DNA from: an uncultured Clostridia bacterium
Lineage (GTDB): Bacteria > Bacillota > Clostridia > TANB77 > CAG-508
Direction: 5' to 3'
Length of the DNA: 64,000 nt
Assembly: GCA_948678575.1 (NCBI GenBank)
Contig: CAPPGO010000004.1
Span: 62,001-126,000, forward strand
A program made the translations under genes and the position numbers. The notes beneath the pieces are model-generated. The model had not been told where the DNA came from, searched no databases, and saw only the letters and a program-made list of their open reading frames with translations. Positions 62,752-64,000 of this stretch are shown in pieces; the stretch's first letter is position 1, and every line of letters begins with the position of its first letter.

Positions 62752-64000
62752 TTATTCTTCTTTTTTAGCTCTACTAGAAACTATTGTTTCAAGAACTGAT
62801 TTTGGAACTTCTTCATAATGAGAAGGTTCCATTGAATATGTTCCTCTACCTTGTGTTTTTGAACGCAAGTCTGTTGCATATCCAAACATTTCTGAAAGTG
62901 GAATAAATGCACGAATTTCTTGCATTCCATCAACGCTTTCCATTCCTTCCATTTTTCCTCTTCTAGAATTTACATCTCCAATAACATCACCCATGTATTC
63001 TTCTGGAACTGTTATTTCAACTTTCATTATTGGTTCTAATATAACAGCATGACCTTTTTTACATCCTTCTTTGAATGCCATTGAACCTGCAATATGGAAT
63101 GCAGCTTCTGATGAGTCAACTTCATGATATGAACCATCAACCAAAGTAGCTTTAAAATCAATAACTGGATATCCTGCAAGAACACCAGCTTGACAAGCTT
63201 CTCTAACACCTTCTTCAACTGGTTTAACATATTCTTTTGGAACAACACCACCAACGATTTTGCTCTCAAATTGAACACCTGAACCTGGTTCTAATGGTTC
63301 CATTTCTAACCATACATGACCATATTGTCCTCTACCACCAGATTGACGAATGAATTTTCCTTCAACTCTTACTTTATCTCTAATAGTTTCTTTATATGCA
63401 ACAGATGGTTTACCAACATTACATTCAACTTTAAATTCTCTTTTTAATCTATCAACGATGATATCTAAGTGTAATTCACCCATACCAGCGATAATAGTTT
63501 GACCTGTTTCTTGGTTTGTATATGTTTTGAAAGTTGGGTCTTCTTCTGAAAGTTTTGAAAGTGCAACACCCATTTTTTCTTGAGCAGCTTTATCTTTTGG
63601 CTCGATAGCAATATCGATAACTGGCTCTGGAAATTCCATTGATTCAAGGATAATTGGGTGCTCTGGATCACAAAGTGTGTTACCTGTTGTAACATCTTTT
63701 AGACCAACAGCTGCTGCAATATCTCCTGCATAAACTTTGCTTATATCTTCTCTATTATTAGAGTGCATTTGAAGAATTCTACCAATTCTTTCTTTTTTAT
63801 CTTTACTTGAATTTAAAACTGTTGAACCTGACTCTAATGTTCCAGAGTAAACTCTGAAAAAGCATAATTTTCCTACGAATGGGTCAGTTGCAATTTTAAA
63901 CGCTAATGCAGCAAATGGTTCAGAATCTGATGTTTTAGCTTCTGTTTCAACTCCATCTAATGTTTCACCTTTAATATGTGGTATATCTAATGGTGATGGC
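62752..64000 (-). CDS. fusA: Elongation factor G, C-terminal part (cut by the window edge)
   Basis: The frame is open to the window end and encodes about 415 residues of EF-G: the end of domain II (FKIATDPFVGKLCFFRVYSG), domain III, domain IV (SGGRGQYGHVWLEMEP, GYPVIDFKATLVDGSYHEVDSS) and domain V (VTVPEEYMGDVIGDVNSRRG-type, here ITVPEEYMGDVIGD). The GTPase domain lies outside. EF-G drives translocation, so it is also relevant to any reading-frame behaviour in this organism. tuf follows after 144 bases. Confidence 0.97.
   Translation of the reverse strand, partial: PSPLDIPHIKGETLDGVETEAKTSDSEPFAALAFKIATDPFVGKLCFFRVYSGTLESGSTVLNSSKDKKERIGRILQMHSNNREDISKVYAGDIAAAVGLKDVTTGNTLCDPEHPIILESMEFPEPVIDIAIEPKDKAAQEKMGVALSKLSEEDPTFKTYTNQETGQTIIAGMGELHLDIIVDRLKREFKVECNVGKPSVAYKETIRDKVRVEGKFIRQSGGRGQYGHVWLEMEPLEPGSGVQFESKIVGGVVPKEYVKPVEEGVREACQAGVLAGYPVIDFKATLVDGSYHEVDSSEAAFHIAGSMAFKEGCKKGHAVILEPIMKVEITVPEEYMGDVIGDVNSRRGKMEGMESVDGMQEIRAFIPLSEMFGYATDLRSKTQGRGTYSMEPSHYEEVPKSVLETIVSSRAKKEE

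Noticed and set aside
63768..63768. Start of an independent short EF-G-like gene at 63768
   Set aside because: The frame stays open to the window edge and encodes EF-G domain II upstream; the methionine is internal.
1..64000. tRNA genes, CRISPR arrays, insertion sequences and prophage
   Set aside because: I looked for cloverleaf-like GC-rich segments, regularly spaced repeats and transposase or phage motifs and saw none; the phage-like dut stands alone. A tRNA search by software would settle the first point.

Overview
The window is strongly AT-rich chromosomal DNA from an endospore-forming member of the Clostridia, probably an uncultured gut-type lineage. The support is gene content and order: murA-divIB-DUF881-DUF881-sbp-ftsA-ftsZ followed by spoIIGA-sigE-sigG, spoIVFA/spoIVFB-like genes, rpsF-ssb-rpsR, ireB-ruvX-DUF1292, plsX-acpP-rnc, and fusA-tuf at the right edge. 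Nearly all genes lie on the minus strand; the plus-strand genes are a lipid-anchor-free membrane protein at 7.9 kb, coaD, ylmC and an HExxH protein at 46.5 kb. I saw no tRNA, rRNA, CRISPR array, insertion sequence or prophage.

The most important observation concerns the codon CGG. By eye I found eight in-frame CGG codons in the window. All eight sit exactly where a conserved gene appears broken by a +1 frameshift: one in a patatin-like gene, one in an ABC exporter, one in a spoIVFA-like M23 peptidase gene, three in sigG, one in murA and one in addB. Every time, reading the four bases CGGA (six sites) or CGGT (two sites) as a single glycine restores the complete family protein, including the MurA catalytic cysteine loop, the M23 HxH metal ligands, the AddB nuclease and Fe-S cysteines, and the sigG core. 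No CGG is used as an ordinary sense codon, whereas about fifty out-of-frame CGG triplets cause no problem. The simplest reading is that this organism has no normal CGG decoding and reads CGGN as Gly, either by quadruplet decoding or by skipping the C. No ORF in the window is broken for any other reason.

Layout: 1-2.9 kb holds small conserved genes (DUF1292, ruvX, ireB) and a membrane GAF/degenerate-GGDEF protein. 2.9-6.5 kb has a large ParA/CpaE-like protein with acidic LPG repeats and two AT-hook-like motifs, next to a VirB2-like small membrane protein. 6.6-17.3 kb has a G5/SH3/glucosaminidase wall hydrolase, hypothetical proteins, HU, a MurJ/SpoVB-type flippase, clpC and a two-component system. 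17.3-22 kb has mgtE with an attenuator-like leader, an LD-carboxypeptidase, a second FtsZ without the C-terminal anchor peptide, coaD and dut. 22-27.5 kb is an accessory cluster (AraC/GyrI regulator, small ORF, two ABC exporter subunits, patatin). 27.5-31.7 kb has rpsF-ssb-rpsR, a prepilin-like protein and sporulation genes. 31.7-41 kb is the spoIIG/dcw region. 41-48 kb has topB, a cohesin-bearing wall protein beside a dockerin-bearing cysteine peptidase, and an HExxH protein. 48-55.5 kb has DNA repair genes (UDG, addB, ogg) with pgeF, alr and a transglutaminase-like protein. 55.5-64 kb has a long inverted repeat, yitT, a radical SAM gene, rnc-acpP-plsX, two membrane HTH proteins, tuf and the 3' part of fusA.

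Regulation visible in the sequence: a near-perfect sigma-F type promoter in front of sigG whose start site removes one arm of a hairpin present in read-through mRNA; an attenuator with an alternative hairpin before mgtE; tandem TTGACT promoters before ftsA; a 17-bp palindrome in the murA promoter; and many intrinsic terminators.
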